A stretch of 64,000 nucleotides of DNA, from assembly GCA_025200525.1 (NCBI GenBank), contig CM045758.1:60514649-60578648 (forward strand), given 5' to 3'. Made by a program: the position numbers and the translations under genes. The stretch's first letter is position 1. Every line of letters begins with the position of its first letter. This DNA comes from Camellia lanceoleosa. Taxonomy: Eukaryota > Streptophyta > Magnoliopsida > Ericales > Theaceae. Below are positions 1 through 10,535 of this stretch, piece by piece. Below the pieces are notes generated by a model, which worked only from the letters and a program-made list of their open reading frames with translations, had not been told where the DNA came from and did not search any database.

Positions 1-2273
1 TAAGACAATGGCCCTATCATGAGAGATGAAAGGCAATGGAGACCAAGGGAGATTGGCTCATTTCATCACTTTAAGTATGAAATGGACCAATTCACCTTCT
101 GTTCAACATAACGTCTGATTGAACACGATGCAATGCAAAATGCAACATACTCATCTACCAATGCTAAGGTGGCATGCACAAGACTCTATCACGGAAGCAA
201 TGTATGCAAGACATGTTATAGAGCCAAGAGCACTAAAGCAAGTGAAGGATATTACACATGAGGCATGCACTATCAATCTCGAATGGTCAAACCAGCTATG
301 GACAGACCTACATCATGCCAAAACAGTAGCAAAATTGTGTTGGAAATGAAGCACCAAAAGCTACAATAACATGCTCATGCATTGGCTCTCAAGCTAGGCA
401 TTAAACGCAACTCTCAAACACAGTCAAAGAGTGATATGCATAAGAATATGACAAGGCTATATGCTCTGAAATAACATGTTAAATGATGCTACATCACATA
501 AACACCACAAATAAGGCATGTTAGAAGGCTCAAAACTCAAAACTAGCTAAGGCACTTGCGCCATAGTCAGATCAAGCAAGCTCCAAAGGACCAAGATCAC
601 TCAAAACAGTCCTAAGGCAAGCCAAAACAATGCTAGGAACATAATGAAGTATAGCCAAAACAAGCTAGAATGGTAAGCCAAAATACTAAGCATGCAAGGG
701 CAATGAGTGGGATTACACTACAAGTACCAAAACCAAGCAAGAGGTGACTCCCTTAACCAAAATCAGAGTTGTATCATGGCAAAATAAGAGCAAAAACATG
801 CTGAGATGGTGACCCAAAAGCTTAGGCAAGCAGGCATACAAATTAGCTCATGATCAAGACATAAGGCACAACTCACCAAAAGAATTGAAAAAGTGAAACA
901 TGTAAGAGTATGACTATACCACATGCACTGAAATCATGTGAGAAATGAAGCCAAAGCATGCAAACAACTCAAGTAAAGCATGCTAGAGACCTTGAAACTT
1001 AAAGCTAGTGAGCAAGATTGTACTATGGCTATACAAAGCAAGGTATGCATGACCAAAACCACTTAAAACAGAGCTTAAGCATGGCAAAACATAAGTAAAA
1101 GCTTGCTGGAATGTAGCCAAAATAAGCTAGAATGGTGGGTTAAAGCATCAAGCATGTTAGGCCAACAAGTAGGATTACACTACAAGTATAAGATGCAAGC
1201 AACCAATGACCAAATCAGCCAAAAAAAGAGTTATGGTAGGTCCAAAAAGTCACAAAATCACTCTCAAACTAAGCCTCAAGAGGATAGAAACACATGCTCA
1301 TTTGGTGGGCCAACAACACAAGCTAGTAAGATAAAAGGAGGGGGACCACCCCCACCTATTTTGGGTCCCAAAACACACTTTCCATCACTGAAATTCTTCT
1401 GGAATTTAGTGGTTAAAAGGCCAAAACAAGATGGTTTGAAAGGCTTTAAGAGATGGCACAAAGCAAAGCAAAATAAGCCACCAAAGGAGATAGATCACTC
1501 CTAACTCAAACAAGGCCTTAAACAACCATTTTAAACACTTGAAAACAAAGCTTTTTGTAGTTGACAACTAAGCCAAAACAAGCATGCAAATGTGGTAAAA
1601 GACTTAATCAAAACAAAGCTTTAAGAGAGGTATATGTTTACCCTTGAAGAACAATGGCAAGACAGCAACAATTTTGGACCAAAACCAATGCTGGGACCTC
1701 AAAACAAACTCCAATGGACCTTAGCTCCAAAGTGAAGGTGTTTTACTAGGTGTTTGTGTGCAAAAGTATGAAGAAAACACACTTTAAGGCACTATTGAGT
1801 ACAATATATATAGAGAGAGAGATTTTGGCTCAAGAAATCTCAGAACCTCTGGGAAGGGAGAGGGGCCTCCCCTTATATAGAACAATGTAATCCAAATCTT
1901 GCTTGACAAGCTTAAACTTGCCTTCATCCCTCCACATGTATGGAGAATGGCTCAGTGAGAAATAGCTGGCTCAAAAGATCTAAAATAATATCTGCTAAAA
2001 CAAGGTGTCTTGCCAGCCATCAGTGGTGGCCGGCAGTGCCTCATTGATGGCCGGCAGGCCTAAATGCATGGTCAGTAGGCCATCACAAGAAGTATGCTGA
2101 AAGGACCAACACATGGTTCAAAAATTGGGCAGAAAGGATACAGGGTTTGGAAAGCTCAAACCTGTGACGTTCCGTCTGAAATTCGAGTACTCGACGAGCA
2201 ATCAAACTTGCCACCGGATGTACCTCTAAGAACATCCAAGTCTTGAGGACGGTAAAAAATGGAGTTGTCTACA
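1..2273 (-). repeat. 3' LTR of the Gypsy element (partial, continues left of the window)
   Basis: Matches 12,241-14,593 nearly base for base, including the GGCCGGCAG-type repeats near 2,030-2,090 and the minus-strand TATA-like stretch at 1,872-1,879. The U3 start on the minus strand is TGTAGACA, ending at 2273. About 1.7 kb of LTR lies outside the window, judging from the length of the right copy. Confidence 0.9.
1872..1879 (-). promoter_or_regulatory. Putative LTR TATA box (left LTR)
   Basis: TATATAAG on the minus strand inside the LTR; the same sequence is at 14,147-14,154 in the right LTR. Its position in U3, about 395-445 bp from the LTR start, suits a Pol II promoter. The function is inferred. 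Confidence 0.4.
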
Positions 2274-2287
2274 GTTGCCCCTCTTTG
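2274..2287 (-). other. Polypurine tract of the Gypsy element
   Basis: The minus strand reads AAAGAGGGGCAAC directly before the LTR start TGTAGACA. A purine run abutting the 3' LTR is where plus-strand DNA synthesis primes in LTR retrotransposons. It also fixes the element's orientation. Confidence 0.75.
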
Positions 2288-2741
2288 ACAGAACTCAAAA
2301 GTCATGAAATGACGAGAGTGAATGTCAAAGTCCAGAGACGACCCATTTTTGACAAGGCCGAAGACTTAGACAAACATTCAAGATAACAATATAGATGCGC
2401 CCGTAGGCTGGGGCAAAATGCAAATGAACATGCACGATGCAAGAGCATAACTTATGATTATGCAAAGAAAGCTGTAAAGAAATACCATGCAAATGTTATG
2501 CAAAGTAAATACAGCATTTGAAGCAAACCGATAAGGTATGGTAATCTCACACATGAGAAACACAAACACACAAACACGCTGTGTGTGAGACTCACAAGTC
2601 AAACCACATTTCACGCAGAAAGGATGTAAGAAAATTATTTAATCTTCACTGTGCCTCACACAGGAAAGGCCAAAAGCAACCATTGGGCACACCCAAGGTC
2701 TCAGACAAGATTCTGACGCGTTGCACGCGAACGGAAAAGAA
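2288..2741. other. Non-coding 3' internal region of the Gypsy element
   Basis: No recognisable reading frame. It holds a short CA-rich patch near 2,560-2,590 and leads into the 80-bp tandem array. Confidence 0.5.
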
Positions 2742-3205
2742 GTGGCATAAGCATCGAAACACGTTCCGAATGCTCCCAACCAAAGAAGGAGAAACATAGG
2801 GACACGTCCTAGTGTTTCGGGGTGGTATAAGCATTGAAACACGTTCCAAATGTTCTTAACCAAAGAGGGAGAAACATAAGGACACGTCCTAGTGTTTCAG
2901 AGTGGTATAAGCATTGGAACACATTCCAAATGCTCTTAACCAAAGAGGGCCTAACATAGGGACACGTCCCAATGTTTCGAAGTGGTATAAGCATATGGAA
3001 CACGTTCCAAACGCTCTTAACCAAAGGGGGGGAAACATAGGGACACTTTCCAACGTTTCCAACCAAAGGAGTGGTATAAGCATTGGAACACGTTCCAAAT
3101 GCTCTTAACCAAAGAGGGGGAAACATAGGGACACGTCCTAGTGTTTCCAACCAAATGGGTGGTATAAGCATTGGAACACGTTCCAAATGCTCTTAACCAA
3201 AGACA
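2742..3205. repeat. Tandem array of 80-89 bp units
   Basis: Six units start with GTGGTATAAGCATTGGAAC-like sequence at 2742, 2822, 2902, 2982, 3071 and 3159. The first three are 80 bp. Units four and five are 89 and 88 bp because of an extra CCAACCAAA segment. The sixth is cut at 3205. Each contains the near-palindrome GGAACACGTTCC. The array lies in the element's 3' internal region. Apparent minus-strand ORFs here are repeat translations. Confidence 0.9.
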
Positions 3206-3267
3206 GCCTAACGAGTCGTGCGCGCGAGGAGAAAGAATAACAATGCCCAAGGCATACAAGATTAAAT

Positions 3268-3440
3268 GCGATAGATACACAAAGTGAACATATGCGGTAG
3301 ATGCATAAAATGAACAAAGTGTGATAGATACGCAAAGGAAGCATGTGTGATAGATACACAAGATGAACAAAGTATGATAGATACACTAAGTGAAGAGAGT
3401 GTGATAGATACACTAAGTGAACATGTGCGATAGATGCATA
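3268..3440. repeat. Second tandem array, about 27-30 bp units
   Basis: About six imperfect units of the form GTGATAGATACACAAAGTGAACA follow the first array after a 60-bp gap. Unit length varies through small indels. Confidence 0.85.
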
Positions 3441-6044
3441 AAACATAATCAATCTTAAACGGAACTTCTCTGAATGAACCGCACATCCAATATAGCCTGG
3501 TCGCGCTAGCTTCAAATGAACTGTACATACAATATTGTACATGAATGAGAAAGAAACTTGATAGGTGCAATGCAATACAATGCATGATGTTTAAGGAATG
3601 CAATAAACAAACATAGTGACACTTTAGAAAGCACTTCATGGGGTGAGTGGCGATGAACCGCTCTACTCTGACGGGGATCTCCTCTTGTGTTCTTCGAACT
3701 CTTATCTTGCGTTCTTCGAACTCTTTCCTTCAACTCACAATATAAAGGTTCTGAAATGCTGACAAGGATTCTTCACGTAGAACACTTTGGATGCCACTTT
3801 TCTTCCTAACCATATTCACAACTTTTCCTATTCTCCAACGGGGTGACAGACTAGGTTGGTTTAGGTTGGTTCAGTATCCAGAATTGAGGCGCACGTATAC
3901 TATCTCAACCTATGGGGCTGCCATACAGATTTCAAGCTGATGATACACCATTGGGTATTCAAAGCAGACTTTAGTCTCGGAAATCCCAAACCTTTGCGTT
4001 CTATGCATCAGCCATTCGAACTCTAGTTTCCACCGTCGCAGTTGGTCTCCTAGGAACTCATTGCAAACACAGCCAAGATGTCTTTGGCGTGGAATAGTAC
4101 TCAGGGAGAGCACTTCTGATCGCCATTCTGGCTTGAAGCAGGCTTAAGCTTGAGCTTGAGGTAGAGGCACACTCATACTTCGGAGCATTGACAAGGCCTG
4201 AAAAGGTACATCCGAAATGCAATCTCGGAATTTTCTGAAGTTGAAATACACTCAGATGCTCCAAATTTTCCCTCTTTTCTTTTGCGTTGCAGTCCAGAAC
4301 CTATATAGCTTCAGATAGGTCCTTGCTTTACTGTTCTCATATGACCTGGGTTGAACCCTGCAGTTTTATGAAAGAACAAATCTTATTTTGCACATATGTG
4401 GAGAATGACACAGCACTCTGAGCACAAAATGATTTATATTTGAATTTGAAATTGAGTAACGAGTTCTTAACCAAGGTATTGAGCCTACAACTGACCACAG
4501 CACACCATGACTCAACAAGGAGAAAACGAAGGTAGAACAACCTAAACACATCTATTGACACTCGAAACAACTCAAAACAATAATCGAGACAAACAAAAAC
4601 ACACACAAACACAACACTCATATGTGTTACAAAGGCGAGAGACCTCTTGGTTCACGGGGAGCCCACAGCTTTTCCAGGTATTGTTTTTCACCCTTTCTCA
4701 TTTATGATTCTCACATCACTCTGGCACTCAATCTTTTGTTTTCTGAAAAAAACTATTTTCTCACTTTTTCTCTCAGCGCACATCTCTCTATTCTTCAATC
4801 TCTCTTTTTTTTTATCCCTCCCCTGGGTGGTTGATGGATAAACAGGAAGTTGTGGGCTCTTGCCCTTAGTATTCTACTATATGCTCTTTTTTTTTTTACT
4901 CACAACTTGTGAGTTTCTCCCACAGAGGGGTTGCGGTGCGACTAGATGCGCAGCGGATCTGCAATTAACATTGGTTGACGACACCTCTGGCTTAGCTTGA
5001 TCGTAATGAGTCGGCACGTTGCACCGGTCAGATATATAATTGATCGGTCTCACACATTGCATTTTCTACGTCCCCATTCCGGGTCAGACGCCAATTTTTG
5101 ATTTGATCATCTAGATGAGGGAACCAAATATCCCGCTCCAGTTCTAGTTTGTGCTTCGCACTTGGCTTGATACCTCGCTACTCGGAGGATAAGAGAACTT
5201 TCGGCCTTTTGCTGTTAGCTTCAGTTGTGCCCTTTCTGGCAAATATGGTGCCCTTTCTGGCAAGTATGTTAATAATGGGGAAAAGACAAAAAACCTGACT
5301 CAACTGTGCCCCTAGTTCATCATTTTGACCTTTTTTTGTTTTTGTTTTTGGCTTTCCACTAAAATTATTTTGACCAATATGAGAGTTAGATTAATATACT
5401 TGTTCGATTTTCTGATTTGAAATCATGCAAGTCAGGTTATGAGCACTGAAAATTTTCCTTTTTTTGGGTCCAAGAAATGGTCCAGTTTTGGAAAAATGGA
5501 ATAATTTTCAAGAGAATTAGTCAATCTCATTAAAAATCCTCAAAAATTATTTTTGCAAATGGCCATTACTCAGCCAACGTGGAATCTACTTTGGAGATGC
5601 ACAACCTCAGATCTGAACTTGATTTGCCTTGCAGCTAAATCTTCTAACTGAATAGGACAACTGGATTTGAACAAAGATGAGCACGAAGACAAGCCAATTC
5701 ACATGGACAGAGGCCGAGTTGAACAAGGATAAACCAATCAACATGGATGAGCCAAGCAGGCTAAAAAGGATTGGGGCCGAACTTTAGGATGAAGTTGCCT
5801 ACGTATCCCAAACATGGGAATCAGGCCTGACGCAGTTCCAGATTGAGGTTCATTCGGGTGTTGACACTCTCCTTTTACACTCTAATTTTTGCCAAGGCCG
5901 CCCTTCCGGGTTTTCAACCTTGCGAGCTCTATTTTTTTCTTTTCTTTGTTCTTTTTTTTTTTTTTTTTTTTTTTTTTCTCATTTGCTCTAACTTTTGCCT
6001 AGGTCGCCTTTCCGAATTTTCGACCCAGCGAGCCTCTCAAAGGT
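3441..6044. other. Degenerate 3' internal region of the Gypsy element
   Basis: No protein domain is recognisable on either strand. The minus strand holds scattered ORFs under 100 codons. Two GCCAAGG/GCCTAGG-CGNCCTTTCCG segments (about 5,890-5,930 and 5,997-6,030), separated by a T run at 5,950-5,977, resemble the conserved non-coding tail found after pol in many plant Gypsy elements. A short direct repeat, TGCCCTTTCTGGCAA, is at about 5,229 and 5,250. Confidence 0.55.
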
Positions 6045-6364
6045 AGAAAAGTTTAACTGGTCTATGTTGATTGGTCATAGGATCTCTAAGCCATCTGAAT
6101 CCATGAGAATGGCTACTGTTCGCTGATGATGTAGAAGCCCACCCAATGGGGACTGAATTTGCCCCTAGTGTTATGGATAGGAACTTGATTGTCCTTCAGC
6201 AATAAACTTTCTTCTTTCAGCTGCTTGAATCTGGCTTTCTTGCCAGTCTTCATTGACTTATGGAATAACCTATCTTTTGAATCTTTAAGCACATCTGACA
6301 TTTTTGCTGCCCCTAGTTCAAGGGATGCTTCTGATCTAGCTTTGCAACCTTTCTTTGATGACAT
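6045..6364 (-). pseudogene. Integrase C-terminal remnant (Gypsy pol)
   Basis: The minus-strand peptide ends in RGKFSPHWVGFYII, which matches the conserved integrase C-terminus of plant Gypsy elements (GKF-P-WxGPY). After a stop and frame change the sequence continues as a DSDG..ILxPINIDQL-like segment, the usual end of such pol proteins. The integrase catalytic core is absent. The identification rests on these two motifs. Confidence 0.65.
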
Positions 6365-6510
6365 TTGACCTTCTTGATCTAACTTTCTTGCCCCTAGTTC
6401 AAGGGCTGCTTCAAATCTGGCCTAGCGAGCCTCCTTTGATGTCATATGACCTTATTACCCCTGGTTCATGGGCTGCTTCGAATCTGGCCATACAAGCCTC
6501 ATATTGCGGT
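6305..6510 (-). repeat. Triplicated RNase H motif segment
   Basis: Three imperfect direct copies of a segment containing CCCCTAGTTCAAGGG (plus strand) lie at about 6,310, 6,391 and 6,457, each followed by GATCTGGC/TCTAGC-type sequence. On the minus strand they encode versions of the RNase H phrase ARFEAALELG. Confidence 0.7.
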
Positions 6511-6701
6511 TGATCGTCGAACATTCTGAATCCAAGTTCAAGGGTTGAAGGCAAAAAGGGTTGAGTCTCGATGCTGAGAGCGATCCTATACTGCATAATC
6601 TCATAATCAATTCTACGCATGTCTTCGCAGGACCACGCAAAATATTTTTTGAAATCCTTTAAAAAAGTGACTAGTCGCTCGTGAAGACAGTGTAGAAACA
6701 A
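6411..6701 (-). pseudogene. Collapsed pol remnant: pre-RT segment joined to RNase H segment
   Basis: The N-terminal half of this 96-residue minus-strand frame contains FLKDFKKYFAWSCEDM, the linker just upstream of reverse transcriptase in plant Gypsy pol. The C-terminal half contains DQPQYEACMARFEAA, the RNase H phrase usually written NQAEYEALxxGLExA. In an intact pol these are several hundred residues apart, so the catalytic RT has been deleted. It sits between the integrase remnant (left) and gag (right), as expected for minus-strand gag-pol order. Confidence 0.7.
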
Positions 6702-7339
6702 TCTGGACTAAGCCAGGATCCTTCTCAGTACTCACATTAACAAACATGATCTTATTCATTAAGGGCCTAGCATGCCTCTCTTCCTCTCAGTTGATCAAAT
6801 TTTTCCAAATCCCGAGGAATTCCTTCCTCTTTGTTTTCATCACAGGGTTTAAAAAGTTTTGAAAAACTTAGGTCAATGCAATGATTTCAAGGCACAGAAA
6901 AGTAGGCGAAAATCTCTGTCGTTTCATTTAGATCTTCTGGGAAACTGGCTTCAAGGCAGAAACAAACACAAAAGTGTGAAAATCACTGTCGTTTCATTCA
7001 GATCCTCTGGCGCAACTGGCTCACAGACGCAAAAGAAAGAGTGTAAAAGACAAACACAAAACAAACAAGTGATGCCCGAAGTAACACCGCCGAAATCATC
7101 CGACTCTAACACAACATGATTGACTCGATACAACAAGACAGACTCAACTTACTCAGTACAAAAAGACTGACTCAATACAACACAAAAGAACTGACTCAAT
7201 ACCCAAGTCAAAAAGTAAAATTAACAGTATTCAGAAATTGCTCAAAACAGTGCGTCCCATCCACCATGTCTGGAGTAAAATGAGCGCCATTCACAGGTGG
7301 TTCATCCCCCGATCACATAGTCACATTATCCCCAAAGTT
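6702..7339. other. Degenerate gag-pol junction of the Gypsy element
   Basis: No clear domain. Two copies of a segment containing CTGTCGTTTCATT (about 6,918 and 6,987, roughly 69 bp apart) form a short tandem duplication. A run of ACTGACTCAATAC-type repeats lies at about 7,120-7,205. Confidence 0.5.
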
Positions 7340-7740
7340 CTCTGATCCAATGCCGATAGACTTTGTAGGACCTGGTGCGATAATAACCTCATTGTCAATC
7401 AGATCTTGAATTTCATGGCGAAGACAAAAACAACTGTCAGTGTCATGGTCGGTTTATTGATGGAAGGCATAATACTTGGTTGGTTTATGTGAGAGAGGGA
7501 GGTTCTTTGGTAATGGCCACAGCTCCAGGGGTTTTAGATGCCCCTTTTCTATAAAGATTTGGAGAGCTTTGGACAAAGTCATGTAGAGGGGATGGAAGAC
7601 CCTCTGGCCCCGGGGTTAGTACTTTGCAGGTTGCAGGGTAGTTCCGGATGTGCCAACAAAGGGGTTGGGCAGTGCTGGCTGGGTTTGTTGATCTCTTCCG
7701 AGTATAGGGTTGGAGTTAAAAGGGGTGCTTCTGGTACGAC
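7340..7740 (-). pseudogene. Duplicated, decayed copy of the gag knuckle region
   Basis: This segment aligns with 8,290-8,670: both contain, on the plus strand, TTGTCAAT-AGATCTTGAAT followed by the CATGA/TGG region and the TTTTAGATG-CC stretch in the same order. It is therefore a second copy of the C-terminal gag domain, about 930 bp from the first. Plus-strand ORFs over it are antisense to the decayed frame. Whether the duplication was ancestral or arose here cannot be told from one element. Confidence 0.65.
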
Positions 7741-7930
7741 AGCCCTTCTCCTGGCTTGCCCCTTAATTCAGACTGCTCTCATTCTGAGTGGCAAAAGTAT
7801 CATCCATAGTCTTTGCAACAACTGCCAGCACTTGTTGTTTGTTCAGTCCTTCGACTTTCAGAGGCTCAACTACCCACTAAAGGTGTTCATGGGGACCAAT
7901 GCTTGCCCCTACCTCGTTCTTACCACTTAC

Positions 7931-9930
7931 CTACACTTTGCCAAAGGATTGGCTTTCTACCAACGTAGCTTGTCCAAAGATTGGGGAGCCTTTTGACATG
8001 AAATCCCTGGTATGTGATGTGGTCGATGATGGAGCCAATACCCCAAAGGCCAGATCTGCTACAGTTCTCTGAAGATCTTCGATCATGCTCACTAGCTCAG
8101 AAGTAGTGGGTTCATGGGTTTGAGATGATTGGGGTTTAGGTGCACCCATCATGCATAAGTCCATGCTGACTGGAATGAACACCTTAGGCTTGGGTAAATG
8201 GGCTGGGGTGATGTATATACTGGGGTCAAACGGGTTGGCCGTTGTTTGGATGAAGTTTACCTACCTAGGTGGAGGGTTTTGATTGACATTTGGTTTTTCT
8301 GGAAGTGCTATTACCTTGTTGTCAATGAGATCTTGAATCTCATGATGTAATCTGAAGCAAAAGTCAGTATCATGACCGTGTTGCGGATGGAAAGCACAAT
8401 ATTTAGCCGGGTCATGCGTTGGATGGAGAGGATCGGGTAGAGGCCGTTGTTCTAACAGTTTTAGATGTCCTTTCTTGAGTAGGACCCTTAGAGCTTTAGA
8501 CAAAGGCATATAAAGTGGGGTGAAAACCCTCTTGCCTGGGGGTAGATAGTTCGAAGTTTGGGGGTTTGGATTGGACGTACTAACAAAGGGGGTGGCTGTT
8601 TTTGTAGTGGTGGCGACCGTTCCAACTTCAAAAGATCTTGCAGCTGCATCACCACTGGTGGTTGCATTCGAATTGCGTGTATAACCCTTCTTGGGTGACT
8701 CCCTTTTGTGGTCAATCAGACCTTGTCTCATAGCATCTTCAATCTGTACCCCTATTTCATGCAAGTCAGCAAAGGTGGAGAGGGGTAAGACGATCATTTT
8801 CTGCATCAACTTGGGTTGTAGGTTGCGCACAACCATTCTTATCTGATCCTTTTCGAGTGGCCGAGTTGTCATCATAGAAGCCTTGGCTCTCCAACGGGTT
8901 ACAAAGTTAAAGAAGCCCTCCTTCGGCTCTTATCGGGTCGCCTCAAGATCACGAGTCGTGACTTCGATCTGGGTATTATATGAGTATTGAACAACGAAGG
9001 CCTCGGCCATCTCCTCCTAATTCCTTTTCACTGAGTCCTCCAGCTTGCCGTACCAGATGGCCGCAATACCCGACAGGGTCCGACCGAAGAGTGATAGTTT
9101 CTGGAGTCTCGTCAAACCCATCGGGTGCAAAATATCAGAAAACAACCTCAAATGAACTATAGGATCTCCCGAGCCATCAAAACGATCTATGTGCGGCATT
9201 TTGAACCTGTCCGGCAATGTCACCGCCGAATCAGTATATCCATCTTCTATATCCGGGATTGAGTTAACTCCCTGAGCTCGCTTGAATAACTTTTCAAGCT
9301 TACTCACTTTCAGCGCAGTTGGATCAACCTCAAATTCAAACGGTGTGTCAGCTGGGTTCGCCGGTGCTTTAGACATCTGAAGTGGGATTGGCGGTGGGAC
9401 TGGCCCTGTATAAACATCCGTATTTTCCTGGACGTTTGCTGTTTCCCCGGGTGTTAGAACCCTAGGTGGGGGTGGGGATGGATGGCTTGTTGTGGTTGCT
9501 GCTGTTGCTGAAGCCTGGCAATTAGTTTTGCCTATTAAGCTACAACCTCTGCCTGACGAGCAGTAACCTCCGCCTGACAAGTAGCGTCCTGCTATATGGC
9601 CTGTATGGTCTCTTGGAGTTGACGCATCATGTCCTCCATACCGACTATAAAGTGCTGATCTGACTGAACAAGTATGTATTCCTTCTCTATGGTAGAAGTA
9701 GATATCTCAACCCAACTACGCATAGGTGAGGTAGATAATGACCGTTGAACTAGAAACTGTTGAACTGGTGATCTGTGCCAGACTGACCTTTTTGCCTTGC
9801 CTCGGCGAAGGAAACACTGATTGCCCTTGAACTGAATCTCTGACCTGATAAAGTCTATCAACACAAGTCCAATGTACCCGGGAGATATTGGAGCCTTCTG
9901 AAGCTATGGTTCCAAGACTACCTAGCAAAA
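7931..9930 (-). pseudogene. Gypsy gag (capsid/nucleocapsid), frameshifted
   Basis: The minus strand encodes a Retrotrans_gag-type protein in pieces. 9580-9017 has the phrase FKMPHIDRFDGSGDPIVHL and GRTLSGIAAIWY. The frame shifts near 9,017 into a segment with EAFVVQYSYNT. A TAA stop follows near 8,935. 8875-8261 then carries RNLQPKLMQKM and the knuckle-like YCAFHPQHGHDTDFC. 8182-7931 continues after another break. Gag packages element RNA into particles. At least one frameshift and two stops make it non-functional. A proline-rich linker lies at about 9,450-9,480. Confidence 0.85.
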
Positions 9931-10535
9931 GAGAAAACAGACAGTGCTTTAGCCTAATTTCATCAGAACAGATATGAGTAAAGCTGAATGACTGTGCTCT
10001 CTACTGAATTCTGCCCCAAAATTTTCGGCCTCAAATTGATACGCTCAAATACTGAATTCTTGATCATGTGTACATACATATATATATATATTGAACGATT
10101 TCTTCATATTCGGTGTTCGCTTGGCTTCCTTGATCTTGAACTTCAAGTACCTAAACATCTTGTAATTGACCTTCCTTTCCTTTCAACCTCCATCTTTGCC
10201 TTCGTCATTCTCTCTTTATTTGTATGTACATATATGTGTATATATATATGTAATTGATTTTTAGGGTAATGGGGTATTAGATTCTTCTTTTTCATTGTCT
10301 CCATTTTCTCTCCAAACACTCAAATTTTCCCAAATTACAAGCTTCCAAACCCTCATCTTCAACCTACCATAGAGTGAGAAACAGTAAAGAAAGAATGAAG
10401 AAGAATGGTATATTTTGTAAATTTGAAGGTGAATGAGGGGTAATCTAGCCTTAAAAATTAACTTACTGTAGACCACCTGAACTCGCTCCGCGCGCCCCCC
10501 TTTCGGAGAGGGCGCGAATTAGGTTCTAGCTACTA
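9931..10535 (-). other. 5' leader of the Gypsy element
   Basis: Lies between the 5' LTR and gag on the minus strand. It has TA microsatellites near 10,077-10,092 and 10,238-10,249 and no convincing ORF. A primer binding site should abut the LTR at about 10,535, but no complement to a familiar tRNA end is obvious there. Confidence 0.5.
10491..10516. other. GC-rich hairpin in the leader
   Basis: CGCGCCC (10,491-10,497) and GGGCGCG (10,510-10,516) can pair around a 12-base loop. It stands out in AT-rich surroundings and lies in the leader RNA, where dimerisation or packaging structures are often found. The function is speculative. Confidence 0.4.

Noticed and set aside
2742..3440. Tandem repeats considered as a CRISPR array
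   Set aside because: Units are contiguous with no unique spacers, the window is plant DNA, and the array sits inside a retrotransposon.
2809..3639. Overlapping minus-strand ORFs of 69-145 codons with repeated METLGRVPMFPP-type phrases
   Set aside because: They are translations of the two tandem DNA arrays in several frames. There is no start context, domain or splice evidence.
7538..7996. A 152-codon plus-strand ORF
   Set aside because: It lies antisense to the decayed second gag segment and has no recognisable domain.
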